Source: Gordionus sp. m RMFG-2023 (Eukaryota; Nematomorpha; Gordioida; Chordodea; Parachordodidae). From it: DNA of 64,000 nucleotides. Numbering within the stretch: the stretch's first letter is position 1; every line of letters starts with the position of its first letter. The DNA lies in NCBI RefSeq assembly GCF_954871325.1, contig NC_088778.1, positions 4,931,743 to 4,995,742 on the forward strand, read 5' to 3'. Position numbers and translations under genes: made by a program. Positions 25,133-36,900 of this stretch are shown piece by piece. The notes below the pieces were generated by a model. It was not told where the DNA came from and did no database searches. It was given only the letters and a program-made list of their open reading frames with translations.

Positions 25133-26310
25133 TAATCAAAAAGCGATTGAATAACGAAAACATTGAAAATGTATAAATTTTTAATTTAAAAATTATAGTT
25201 TTATTTGTACACGAAAATCACAAAAGATTTTACTTATAAAAGATTTTGGTAATTTTAAAAATAAAATTTGTTCAAAAATCTTTCTTCTTTCAAAACATAA
25301 AAAAACTTAAAAAATTTTTTGATTATTTTTTTTGCAAACTGATAATAGTTCAAGCTGCTATCTCTTTCCATTTAAACGGGGTAAAAAAAATTAGGACGAG
25401 CGAAGTCATTGTAAGATATAGGAAGAAAACAAGCAATTTTAGGGCACGATTGTAGGTAAGCTTAAAATAACGCGATTTCGCTCAAATGACACTTAATTTA
25501 TTGCTGAACGATATCTAAGCGGTATAATTTAGGGTTATGCATTTTGTTAATCGCGCTACGCGTTGCTTGATGAATGACATCACTCCGCGGAGGTCTAACT
25601 TAAATTTAATATTTTTTTGAAATTATTTTGAATGGAGTATCAATATTTGGATTTTTTTCATTTTCCTTATTTACTGCCCAATCCATTTGGAATACCATTT
25701 GTCAAATATTATTTTAATATTATAAAATTCTACATTTAAAATTCCTGATTACAATTATATAAATAAATAGTTAACATTTTTATTGTTAATTTTTTTTAAA
25801 TTTTAGGGGCATGTTTTAATTGGCCAATTTTACTGTTAAGGATTTAATAATAGATATTTTGGGTTAGGAGTATAGGGTAATTTTAAAAGCCTATCGCAAA
25901 GAAAGCGAAATTAATAAATTTGCTAAATACAATATCATTTTGCAAACAGCTGTGAATTCAAGAGAATATTTTTTTTTGGTTTAAGGCCTGGCCTCAAACT
26001 AAGTGATATTAATTTATTTCGGTTGTCAACCCGAATATAAAACATATGTTTTAGGAAAAAATTACATTAAATTAGTAGCTAATGCGAAATATTATTGGGG
26101 CAAAATGGTGAATATTTAATAATAGTTCAAGGCCCCCGACTAGCCCAAATAAAATCTTAAGAAATTTTTTTTTAAATTATCCGAAACACTAAGAAACACA
26201 TGATATTTAAGACGACTATAATTAAAATATCCTTACCATATCATTTACATAAATATAATTAAAAATAGAAAGACATTATCCAAATATTATAGCCAGTTGT
26301 GTCCAAGGGG
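25133..26310. other. AT-rich non-coding DNA
   Basis: No gene recognised. The segment 25,455-25,600 is less AT-rich (CGCGATTTCGCTC, CGCGCTACGCGTTGCTT) and may belong to the same repeat type as 39,893-40,092. The rest shows nothing. Confidence 0.4.
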
Positions 26311-26605
26311 TAGTGTTGTTAGAAAGCCTGATTTGGGTCGAGTACGGCCCAATTAATATTATAACCAATATAACATTATGTGAGCCTAAAGATTTTGGTC
26401 ATAGCTGGCTGAAATATTTGGACATCGATTTGCCAAACCTCGATGCTTACATAATATTAGTTAAAATCTTAATCAGGCCTAAATATTCCTTGGCCCGGCT
26501 GGGTTTAAAAAAATATTTTTTTTAAATATCCGGGCCGGGCCATATACTTTAAAACCAAATATTTAAAAAATCGACCCCAAAATCGGGCCTTTTAACAAAA
26601 ACTAC
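26311..26605. mobile_element. MITE subfamily B interrupted by a GC-rich foldback
   Basis: Termini TAGTGTTGTTAGAAAGCCTG and CGGGCCTTTTAACAAAAACTA are intact enough to define a full B element. Its core (GATTTTGGTCATAGCTGG) and arms (GTTAAAATCTTAATCAGGCC) are present, but about 80 bp of GC-rich foldback sequence splits the right arm. Confidence 0.8.
26478..26558. mobile_element. short GC-rich foldback H inside a MITE
   Basis: TTGGCCCGGCTGGG, an A/T run, then CCGGGCCGGGCCATA: a small hairpin with the wording of element H. It sits inside the right arm of a subfamily B MITE, so it inserted after that MITE. Confidence 0.7.
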
Positions 26606-27076
26606 CAAGGGGCAATCCAAAATGTTGGATGGTGAAATATAAATACAATATATTTTAATTCTACCCTATAAAAATGAGATGACGATTATTTTTATTTAGT
26701 GATTTAAAACAAATATGGATGGATAAATAATCATAAAATTGAATTATCTAAGTTCTATAAAATATAGCGATAAATATTAATTAAATAATAGAAAGAAAGG
26801 AAATTCAACAAAATTAAATGCAATTAAACAAGAATTTTTTTTAATAAGTGAATATTGAATTTTTTCAAACAAAAATATATAAAAAAGGACCTCTGTATCC
26901 TTTGCCAAAAAAAAAATGAAAATAATACAAGATTTTTTTTGAAAATAAAATCCCCAGATAGAGAATTTTACTAAAAATGTCGATCGTTTATTTTATTATA
27001 TACATAACATTTTTATTTAAAAAAAAAATTAACATGAATTTATATTTGGGCACGCCTAAGAAAAGACTTTGTATTT

Positions 27077-27456
<380 letters not shown>

Positions 27457-27586
27457 ACATTATGTAAGCCTAAAGATTTTAAATGCTTAAATAATCTCGA
27501 TGCTTACATAATATTGTTTTAGCTAAAATCTTAACCTGGCCGTTTTAAAATATCGACCCAAATAGGGCTTTTTAACAACACCACTA
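27457..27586. mobile_element. MITE subfamily B, right half joined to (CTTT)n
   Basis: Starts ACATTATGTAAGCCTAAAGA in the B core and runs to TTTTTAACAACACCACTA at the right end. The left half is missing or replaced by the CTTT tract. Confidence 0.75.
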
Positions 27587-28327
27587 AAGATTTTCCAATT
27601 TTGATCAAATATCTTGTATGAGCAATGTTAAATTGTTTTTTTAAAGCTTTCATTTTGAGCAGGTTGTGAAAACTGAAACCCTATTTAAAATAAAATATCG
27701 TAGGTTCGATTCACCACTCAAGTGTTTTAGATATATTATTATATTTTAATCGGTACAAAAAAATATATTCCTTATATTATTTAACAGAATTAGAAGCGAA
27801 AATGGTGAAAAATTAAATGAGTTGCAGTGTTGTTAAAACGCCATGATTCATGAACCCAACTTTAAATTCCTGTCCTTATTTTGCCTTCTACCCAAAGTTG
27901 GGGTTCATTTTTTGGACCCGACCCAAAATCGATAATTTTATTGACCCCGATTCGGGTTGAATCTAGTTTTAAAAAATTATTTTACTTTTACAATCTTTTG
28001 ATTTTTGGTATTAAAGCATTAATATTTTAAGCTATTCTTTTTAAATTCATGAAGGGATTACCATTATAATCAAAAAGTGTAATGAATAATGAAAAGCGCA
28101 ATTTAGGGGGGAGGGGGTAGGTAAAAGTTTTAGAGGGCGAAATGTATCCAGTACTGTTATTAAATTGCTGGATAGCTTGGCCAAAAACCTAACAAGTTTT
28201 AAGCCGAAAAAACGAAAACGATCTTAAACCCGAGCCAATCTATTTAGTCACAGATCCGATCTGATCAATGGGCCAGATGAGTTATTGAGTCTACTGGCTG
28301 GGTCAACAAAATAATTAGAAAATTAAA
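27587..28327. other. AT-rich DNA with GGGTTC/CCGACCC-type repeat
   Basis: No gene recognised. The segment 27,830-28,310 has CCCAACTTTA...AAAGTTGGGGTTC and GACCCGACCC/CCGATTCGGG blocks, probably another degenerate foldback beginning near CAGTGTTGTTAAAACG (27,826). Its extent is unclear. Confidence 0.4.
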
Positions 28328-29010
28328 CTAGTTTGTTTTAATCCTAGTTTAGAGTTTTTATACTAGAAAGAGGTTCTAAAACCTTTGGATTTAATAATAA
28401 ACTGGTACTGCCATTATATACGAGGAAGAAAATATGAAATTTTTTAAATTTTGTTTTAACCTAGTTAAAAGTTTTTGATACCAGAAAGATGTTCCACAAC
28501 CTTTGGTTCTAGTAATATATTGGCGCTGCTATTAAAATATTTTACTCTATGAGAAAAAAATATTAAAATTTTTAGGGACTTTGAAAAGTTTTTGATACTA
28601 TGTTCATAAACTTTTGGTTCTAATGATTAATTGGCACTGCCATTATATTTTATTGGCTGAGGGAAAAAATATTTATGAAAATTCATTAAAAAATTTTCTT
28701 TATCCTAGTTAAAATTTCTAATAGTAGAAAGATGTTCTAAAACCGTTAAACTGGCATTATATTATATTCCACGAGGTAAAAATAAAAAAATTTTTAAATT
28801 TTGTTTTAAGTCCTAAAGTTTTTGATACTTGAAAGATATTTTAAAACTTCTGTCTAATAATAAATTGATACTGCCATTATATTTTAAACCACGAGGAAAA
28901 AATATTAATATTTTTTTAAACTTTGTTTTAAGCTCAATTAAAAGTTTATGATGCCAGAAAGATGTTCTAAAACCTTGGTAGTAATATATTAACACTGCCA
29001 TTATAATTTC
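28328..29010. repeat. tandem array, ~118 bp unit x 6
   Basis: Six diverged units with spacing of about 103-131 bp, each containing GTTTTTGATACCAGAAAGAT, a TTCTAAAACCTTTGG-like block, ATTGGCACTGCCATTATA and a CCACGAGGAAAAAATATT-like block. Units begin near 28,335, 28,452, 28,566, 28,697, 28,801 and 28,923. Confidence 0.8.
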
Positions 29011-29252
29011 ATCCGGAGCTTTAAAAAAGGTAGGATCTTTAGGAATAATTAACAGGAATAGTAGGACATATTGTACGAAGACTAAATGATTAGCTTTTAA
29101 AGGTAAGAATCATTAAGAGTAGATATATAAATTTATGTAAATTATAAAAATATCATTGTATTGATCCTTTGATACGATAAAAATAGTGAACAATGTATAG
29201 TTTATTTTATTGAATTATTTTGATTTTTACTGAGTAATACAAAATAAACCCC

Positions 29253-29396
29253 AGGAATATAAGGGAATAATGATAGGTGTGCAGAAATGACAAGATCCGC
29301 AGGAATAAAAGGGAATAATGATAGGTGTGCTGAAATGACAAGATCCGCAGAAATAAAAGGGAATAATGGTGGGTGCAACGAAATGGGAAGTTTCAC
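29253..29396. repeat. 48 bp tandem repeat x 3
   Basis: Units start at 29,253, 29,301 and 29,349, each like AGGAATAAAAGGGAATAATG followed by ATAGGTGTGC and GAAATGACAAGATCCGC. The third unit is more diverged. Because 48 is a multiple of 3, the array stays open on the minus strand as a 16-residue repeat (LSLFPFIPADLVISAH). There is no sign of a real gene around it. Confidence 0.85.
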
Positions 29397-29440
29397 AAAA
29401 AGGTAGGATCCTTAAGAGAATAGATATATAAATTTATCTA

Positions 29441-30521
29441 AATATTATGGTTCTATATATATATTTTTTGTGTTTTAATGTTATTAGTAATATATACATA
29501 TAATATATATTATTATTATATAAATTTAAAAATGATTACCAGACAAAACATAGAATATTTAAAAATTCGAAATAGTGTTACCATACCAAAGAAATCATAT
29601 GGCTCACGGGACATTAAAAGCTTATTTGAGAGTGAATGTAGAGCCTAATAACTCTGTGCAAAAGGTTTTTTTAAAGCTAAAAAAGGCTATATTAATCTTT
29701 TTTAAAGCTGTTAAATATTATTGGGAATGATGAATCAATAGTTTACCTTGAAAATATATTGAAAGCTTTTAGGAATAACAAAATTAATAAGGTTATATTG
29801 CAGGACAATACTCAAATTTTATGGATAATGGAAGTAAATAGTTTACTAAAAATTTTTTATGTGACTTAACTTACAATAAAAATTTTTTTAATTAAATATT
29901 GAAAGATGTTTTAACATCAAAAAGAATTGAGTTATATTTAAAACCACATCAATAATTTAAATATAATAAGATTGTGTTTGTATGGGGACCTACTTTTCAA
30001 ATTATTCTATTTGCCATAATAAATTTATGTGGGGCTGAGATCAAAAATAAACCAAAAAATCTAAAACTATTCAATATTTTTTCGATTTTAATTTTTTTGA
30101 TTGATTTTATTTTTACTATAACATTTTTGTTGCAATTTACCTAAATCTGTTTTCATTTTTGATAGTTATTTTTACAATGTACTTTTGCTATATTTATTTT
30201 TACTTTTAGTTTTTTTTAATAAGGGCACTTTTGTCTTTTTTGAGTTTTTTAAAGTGTACCTTTTATCTAAATGTATTTTGGTTTAATATTGTTCCCAGTG
30301 CTATAATTATGGCTATAATTATGGAGGTGAGTGTGAGAAGCATATTAAAGTTATAACCCACCCCAAATGGAGATATGATACAGCAACATTTAATTTTAAA
30401 AAATTGACTGAGTATCATATAAATTAGTCATTTTTTTACCTAAATTTTCTATTGACATATTATTATTATTCTTTAATTCTTATAAAATAAAAATGATATT
30501 ATATTGAAATAGTATTATTAG
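29441..30521. other. AT-rich non-coding DNA
   Basis: No gene recognised. A few decayed protein-like pieces occur near 29,600-29,900, without a family. The words at 29,100-29,140 (TTAAGAGTAGATATATAAAT) recur at 29,410-29,440 as a direct repeat flanking the 48 bp array. Confidence 0.35.
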
Positions 30522-30712
30522 TAGTATTATTAAAAAGCCCAATTTGTGTAAATTTTTCAAAACAGCCCAATCTATGTAATCATCGAGATTTGGCAAATAG
30601 ATGTCTTTGTCAGCTATGAGCAAAATAATTAGGCTCACAAAATGTTATTTTGGTTATAATCTTAATCAGGCCGTTTTTTTAAATTGACCCAAATCACTAT
30701 TTAACAACACTA
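30522..30712. mobile_element. palindromic MITE, subfamily B
   Basis: Left AGTATTATTAAAAAGCCC; right ATTTAACAACACTA. Arms TAATCATCGAGATTTGGCAA and ATAATCTTAATCAGGCCG, core AATAGATGTCTTTGTCAGCT. The nearly complete copy allows the B consensus to be read. Confidence 0.8.
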
Positions 30713-31844
30713 GTTATTAGTCTTAAATGTAGATTTTATCATAAATAAAATATAAACAATTATTTTTTTTTAAATTTAATAAATCATAAATATATTTTAT
30801 ATTTCTCTAAACACTAAACTTATATAATTATTTTTTGAAATTAAATTAAAGTTTCTCATAATATTTATAATCTTGCTATTACATTCATTAGGATATCTAA
30901 AATTTCCTTTCAGAGAGATAAATTGGAAAGTATGATACAATACAATATGTAAATAATTCCTTTTGAGTTCTGAACCCACCCCCTCCCCCCTTCTTTTTCC
31001 CCAAATCTTTTTTTGCCCCAAATAAAGTTTAAAACTTAAAAAAATAAATATTTTTCAGAAAAGTTCCAAAGGGGACAACACACTCTAGCCATACCTCCCC
31101 CCCCCCCTTAAAATATCTAAGGATTTTTTTCTTATTTTATTCAAATATTCAATATAATTAACTTGTATAATATTTAAATTTTATAAAATGGATATTAATT
31201 ATACAAATTAATATTATATATATTTATAGTATAGTTAAAAATAGGGGATATTTATAATAATTCACATTTATATATTACTTTTTAGAAAAAATTTTTTTAA
31301 TTTTTATAAGAGATAAGATAAGAGTTAAGATCCATAAAATAACTTACATAATAAGAAAAATCTATCTCAACTTATCTTTAATACTGAGGGGCATTAAAAG
31401 GTTACATTTTAAGGAACATATTGTTATTATTAATATTAAAAATCGCTAGCGTTACGTTACAAAAATTAGCTCGTGAATTGATAATATTTTTTAGTCTACT
31501 ACTTGTATAAAACTTAATCGCGAATTTACGCTTTATCTTTATTACATTTTATGAATTTATTTTTGCGTTTATTTGCTTCGCTAAACAATCGCTGTTGAGA
31601 TGAAAAAAGGGGGAGGGTGATTATTTTGTTTTTTTTATAAAAAGAATCTATATTTCCTTATATTCTATAAGGGAAATTTTTTGAAATGATGAGAAAAAAA
31701 TGACATTTAAGGTCTTTCTTATCATTTTTATTCAAAAAAAACCGATGTCATCGTTGACTAATTATATTTTATATTGTGATTTTTTCGGCAGTGTGTTATT
31801 TTTTTCAACTTTAAATCATATTTTGCGCCTTTTTTTTAAATTAA
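30713..31844. other. AT-rich non-coding DNA
   Basis: No gene recognised. C-rich runs near 30,980 and 31,098 are present. A GCTAGCGTTACG/CGCGAATTTACGC-type less AT-rich patch lies at 31,440-31,530. Confidence 0.4.
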
Positions 31845-32325
31845 AAAAAAATCTGATTTTACTGAAAATGTATTCCATCATGTTTGGAATACATACTTAC
31901 CCTAAGAATTTCGGATAATTTTATCATGAACTTTCAAACTTAATTATAATTTATATTAGATTTTCCACGATATTTTTTTTACAATAATGATAAATGACTC
32001 AGGCCGCATTCATAGTGGACCCGATCCGACATGATTTAACAGCTGGTCGATTTTTAAAATCGGTTTATGAGAATCTATTTTTTTTTTATTAAAACCAATA
32101 TTTCCTAGGTTATTATCATGTATAGAAGTAAAGAAAAAATTAATGATATTTAAAAAAAAATTTATCTCATAAACATATTTTAAAAATCGATCAGCTGTTA
32201 AATCGTGTCGGATCGGATCCACCATGAATACGGCCTCAAAGATTAACATCACAATTGTCTACAATTCATAAGATAGGTATTCCAAACATGATATATTTCC
32301 GGTAAAATCCGATTTTTAGAAAAAA
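31845..32325. repeat. inverted repeat enclosing a foldback element
   Basis: The outer arms, ATTCCATCATGTTTGGAATA (about 31,870) and TATTCCAAACATGATATATT (about 32,280), are inverse copies. They enclose the separate foldback at 31,998-32,239. This could be one long palindrome or an old element hit by a younger one. Confidence 0.55.
31998..32239. mobile_element. foldback element with ~90 bp inverted arms
   Basis: Left AGGCCGCATTCATAGTGGAC, CCGATCCGACATGATTTAAC, AGCTG; right is the inverse: CAGCTGTTAAATCGTGTCGG, ATCGGATCCACCATGAATAC, GGCCT. The arms continue inward as GATTTTTAAAATCGGTTTAT-like sequence. High arm identity suggests a fairly recent insertion. Confidence 0.85.
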
Positions 32326-33793
32326 CTCATGACGCTTACATATATATATGTCGTAACAGAATTCGAAATTTTCTAATCGGAGCCTTTTAAAAAATTTAAG
32401 GATTTGAAATAATTATAAACGCAGCATTTTAGCATTTTTTTGATCACTAGTTAGTTAGTTATTGATTTTTTTTTAAAAAAAATATAGATAGTATTCCCAA
32501 AAGGGAACCCATAATTATAATCTTTTTTTTTCCAAGCATCTCTTGTAGAGTGAGTAATTTTATGGCCTATGGAGTTTTAAAAATTTAAAGGTAATGGGCG
32601 AATAGACGCTTAATACAATAGGGCTAAGAAAAATTTGTTTCAAATTTATGAATTTATTTTTCATTCTCAGTATTGTGCAGGGAATGATGACACGTAGGTG
32701 CACTCCCAGATTAACTATTCTTTTAGGGACAAAAAAAAATTTCGGGCCGGGGTGGGCACTAGTAACGATTCCCATAAAACCTAAGGAAGGGGGAGGGATT
32801 CAAAATGTCGGATTCAATTTTTAAAAATATATAAAATATGTGTATAAATAAGGCGCGAATAAAATCATATTTTCATTTATTTAATTCCGCGAAGTGAGAA
32901 ATGAAAGTTGAACCTTGTATATAATTCTACCCTAACCTTAAGCTTTATAAGTTGGATTTTACCGGGTGTTGGCAAAATTTTCTTCGAACCTTGTATTGCC
33001 TCCTCCTTTATGCAGGTCACCGCACATGCCTGTTTTAACTAACCATAATAGGGTGTCCTAATAATCATATCACTTTTATGAATTAACTAATATTCAGTAT
33101 AATATGTGCCATGCAAGAAAGGATAGTGAATTTAAATACATATATCGTTTGTTGTAACCCATTTTTTTTTGAAAATTGCAATTAAATTTCGTTTGAGGAT
33201 TCGGGGCTGAGATGTATCTATAGGGGAGATTAGCCCTCAAACGTATCTTTCTCATAGTATTGCCCATTTTATAAGACAATGTACCAAATATTACCTTGTC
33301 CACGATAAACGAAATATTTTAAAATATTTCTTGCTTTTGCCCGTAAGTTTACAATTTTGCATAGAAAATATTGATTAATTTATTAGTATTACATTGGGTC
33401 AAGGGATAAATGGCAAATCAAAATCAATGTTTATATCTGCAACGATTTGATCGGTTTTGTATGATTATATCGAAAAATATCAGATCGGACCGCGATCGGT
33501 TAAAAAATTGCTGGATCTTCTCAGCACTAATTTAATTTTTAATAATTACATTCCTTCTCTTGAAAATTTTTCATAAAAACACAATATTTGCAATTTTATA
33601 TGACCTTAAGAGAGTCGAGTTTATAAATTTTCGCCATTTTCAAGCCTTGACCATATTTTTTAAAAATCGGGTTTTCTGAGCTTTAGATCTGACAATGAGC
33701 ATATGTATAGCTATATCTCTCATTCATCCTTCTTTACACCCACCCCCGTTCCTTTAAGTTTTTTGGCTATGGTCTTTCCCTCTCCTTTGACAG
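32326..33793. other. AT-rich DNA upstream of first RALGAPB exon seen
   Basis: No exon recognised, although the part of RALGAPB coding for about the first 80 residues must lie in this direction. GATCGG-type repeat words occur at 33,440-33,520. Confidence 0.4.
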
Positions 33794-33966
33794 GTACGAA
33801 ACGATAAACGAAATTATACAAATTTATTACAATTGGCTTTCGGTGCTCAAATCAGACACAAAATCCCCGAACGTGCCTCAATCAATCATACACGACCCTG
33901 ATCTTTACGGCCAAAAGATATTGGACCAACTCTACAACGCCTTTTTGCCCCGGATCATCGATACGA
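33794..33966 (+). CDS. RALGAPB: RALGAPB exon a
   Basis: Encodes IIQIYYNWLSVL and LYGQKILDQLYNAFLPR, matching the vertebrate VDVYTDWIMAL...ILKHLQNLFVPR block about 80 residues from the N-terminus. Acceptor TTTGACAG, donor GTATTT. Starts with 1 nt of a split codon, so another exon precedes it. Confidence 0.85.
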
Positions 33967-36900
33967 GTATTTTAAATTTGATTCGAAAGTTTTATTTATC
34001 ATTATGCCTCCTCCACCCTCTTATGATTTTTGGGGTTTTATTGAGGATTAGATATTAAATTTATACTTTCAAAACTAGTTAACTACTCTCCTAGTGGAGA
34101 TTTTTTATAGTTTTGTTAAAATCATTTTATTTAAATATATTTAAAAAATCGCTTACAAAAATAAATAAATAATACAATATTAAATAAGGCACCGAAAATT
34201 TGGGATATCAAGCCATGGCCTGCATCCAAATTTTATTGATAATCAATAGTCTCACGGAAACGTCCGCGGATTCCATATTTAATTCTAGCTTTAAGGTTTT
34301 AACTCCCGAATTATGGGAACACGTACTTTTATGGTTGCTTCGTGTCAACGATACAATATTGAATATTAATCAAGATTCGATGAATCCTGGTATGAGTTTT
34401 ATTTTTCATCTTCATTATTGTAAAAAAAATAAATATTAACGATAATGGGTAGCTAGTAGCAGCCCTAGTTAAGATAAGGCAGTTAGGTTGTCATAATACT
34501 TATGAAATGCTTTTGTTAATAAATTTTATTTTATGACAGAATACATAACGCTGGGTAATTTGGTAGGGAACCAAGCACTAAAAACCTTGTTCGACGTTTG
34601 GATACGATCGGGTTCCCACTATTTTCCGGCCCCCATATTTTGGAATACTCTTAAACAATTTTGCAAGACTTCTTGGAAATTTAGGTATCTACCTCTCATA
34701 GAGCAATGGAGCGTTTGCAACCTTTACTTGAGCCGACAACTCTTAAAATCTCAAACAGGTATATATAAATATGATTGCCACTTCTGATCTGTTTTTTTAA
34801 ACTTTGGATCGGTTACAAGACAAATGTCAGATTTTTTCTAGAAATCCGTTCAAATCTTACGTCGGGGGGGGGGGGGGAGTTTAGCAGACTCAAACATCTT
34901 CTTGAATGGTTTGGTTGGTTAAGAAATTGCAAGAAAAATTAAGCAGTATTGTTTAATCACATAATTTCCCAACTTCAAAATGGCTTAGCCAAATGTTTAG
35001 GTCATCTCTAAGCTTGGAGACTTAACAAAAGAGTATATTAAGGAAAAAAGATTAAATAGATGAGTTGGGATCTGTGATGTTTCTAAAGAAGAAACTTGTA
35101 TAAGTTTGGTGAGGACAATCATAGAATAAATTATATCTGATTTTTCATCTTCTTTTTCCTTCTCTTATTTATTATTGTTTGTAAACTAATTTCTTTTTTT
35201 TAAAAAAAAAATATTTCAAAAAAAAAGATTCTCAAACTTCATCTCCTATGGACTTCGACGTGCTAGCCCAATATTGGTTTAAGATGCTGAGAACGATAGG
35301 TTCTCCTCAACACATATGCTTTCATACTTGGCTCTATTATTGCCGACACCAACCTAGCAATAGTTCGACGAGTATGAGCGTAAAGGATTGGGCGAAAGAT
35401 TTGCAATTACTTTTCCCTCATTTCCAGATCTCAAATTCCTTCTTAGCTTCCCATACCAAGAATGATAATAATAATTCCAACCTCAAAAAGGATTCTAATT
35501 ACGATAATTTTAATAACGTCAGCGCGAGTAATTTAATGAGCAAAAGCAATAACCCACTGGAGCAGACATTCGTATGGAATCATTTGCATTTGTGTTCTCT
35601 CATATTTTTGCGGTTCTTGACCGGGATTTCTAAAATTGTAGACATATTTTTAGGTGAACAATTCGTTGTTTTTCTTCTGTAATTTGATTTTCTATTTCTC
35701 ATGGTGTCAAATGACGTTATTAAAGAAAGGGAAGAAAGAAAGAAAGAAAGAAAGGAAAGAAAGAAAAAATAATCCATTAAAGTTTTCATATGTAAACTAT
35801 TGAAAATTGATAACATTTTATATTATGTAACTACATTAAACTTACTTGGTGTTTTGTTTTGCTTGCCCGTGAGGAATTTTAAAAAAATCATTAAATTTTA
35901 ATAACCCAACTTAGTATTCCAGATCTTTTCAACTCCTGAATCGGATTACTGATTTTTTTTTGTTAGACTTGAAGAGTCGCCATTAATTTCCATAGTTCGG
36001 AAATGAATCTATTTTGAGAATAATTAAATGATTAACCGGAAATTTAGGGAGAAGGAACAAAAAAATATAGGCTATGATATATATATACATCAAATACAAT
36101 AGGTTGCGATCAAGAACCTATAACGAATTCAACCGGAACTAACATACACGCCTCCGCCACAGTTCCAATTCGTACTAAATCTCCAACACCTCCCGCTAAG
36201 AAAAAGAACGCGAATTTGGCAGCCAGCTCTAAAGGTTTTTTTTAAAATAATAATATATGTCTCCTTCGAGTCTCTTATAATTTTCATGAATTCAATTAGA
36301 GCTCTGTTCAAGTTCGGGTTGAAGCCCTGCCTGGCTCGGGCCGGTCAATTTTGGACCGAGCGAGGTTTAAGACAAAGCGATTAGTCAGTTTTCTAAAATT
36401 GTATTTAATTTTTTTTATCTGGCCAAAAAAAAATTAAATGTGCCCGGTTCTACTTTCAATAATTATTAGTTATGTTTAAAGAAATAAAGGGTATGGAATA
36501 ATGTAATATCAATCATTTATTTAGATGCTTTACCCAAACAAATTTCTTCCAACCTATCATCCAACTCACCCAGCAACCAATCATCTAACCAATCCTCCAA
36601 TAACCTCATTATCAATAACCCTTCTTCTCAATCGTATCAAAAAGATAAGTTGCACAATACTTCATCCACCGCTTCCAACTTTAATAGACCTCACACGAGC
36701 ATGCCAAATCAGACCAATTTGAATCCCAAAGCTGATTTGTGTTACCAATTAAACACCGCTTCCCCGTTGGTGATATCTACGAAGCGCCACAACTATATTA
36801 CTACAATACCCATAGGTCCCGATAACCAAAATCCGCAAACTGACCTTAATCATTATAGCGGAAAGGTAGGAAACGTTGCGGGAGATTTTGACGAGCCTAT

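Noticed and set aside
27700-27720. GGTTCGATTCACC, B-box-like
   Set aside because: No cloverleaf or A box upstream within tRNA distance; AT-rich surroundings make it a chance match or a SINE-like remnant at best.
29202-29396. 16-residue repeat protein on the minus strand
   Set aside because: The 48 bp unit keeps frame by arithmetic; no start context, splice sites or further coding sequence support it.
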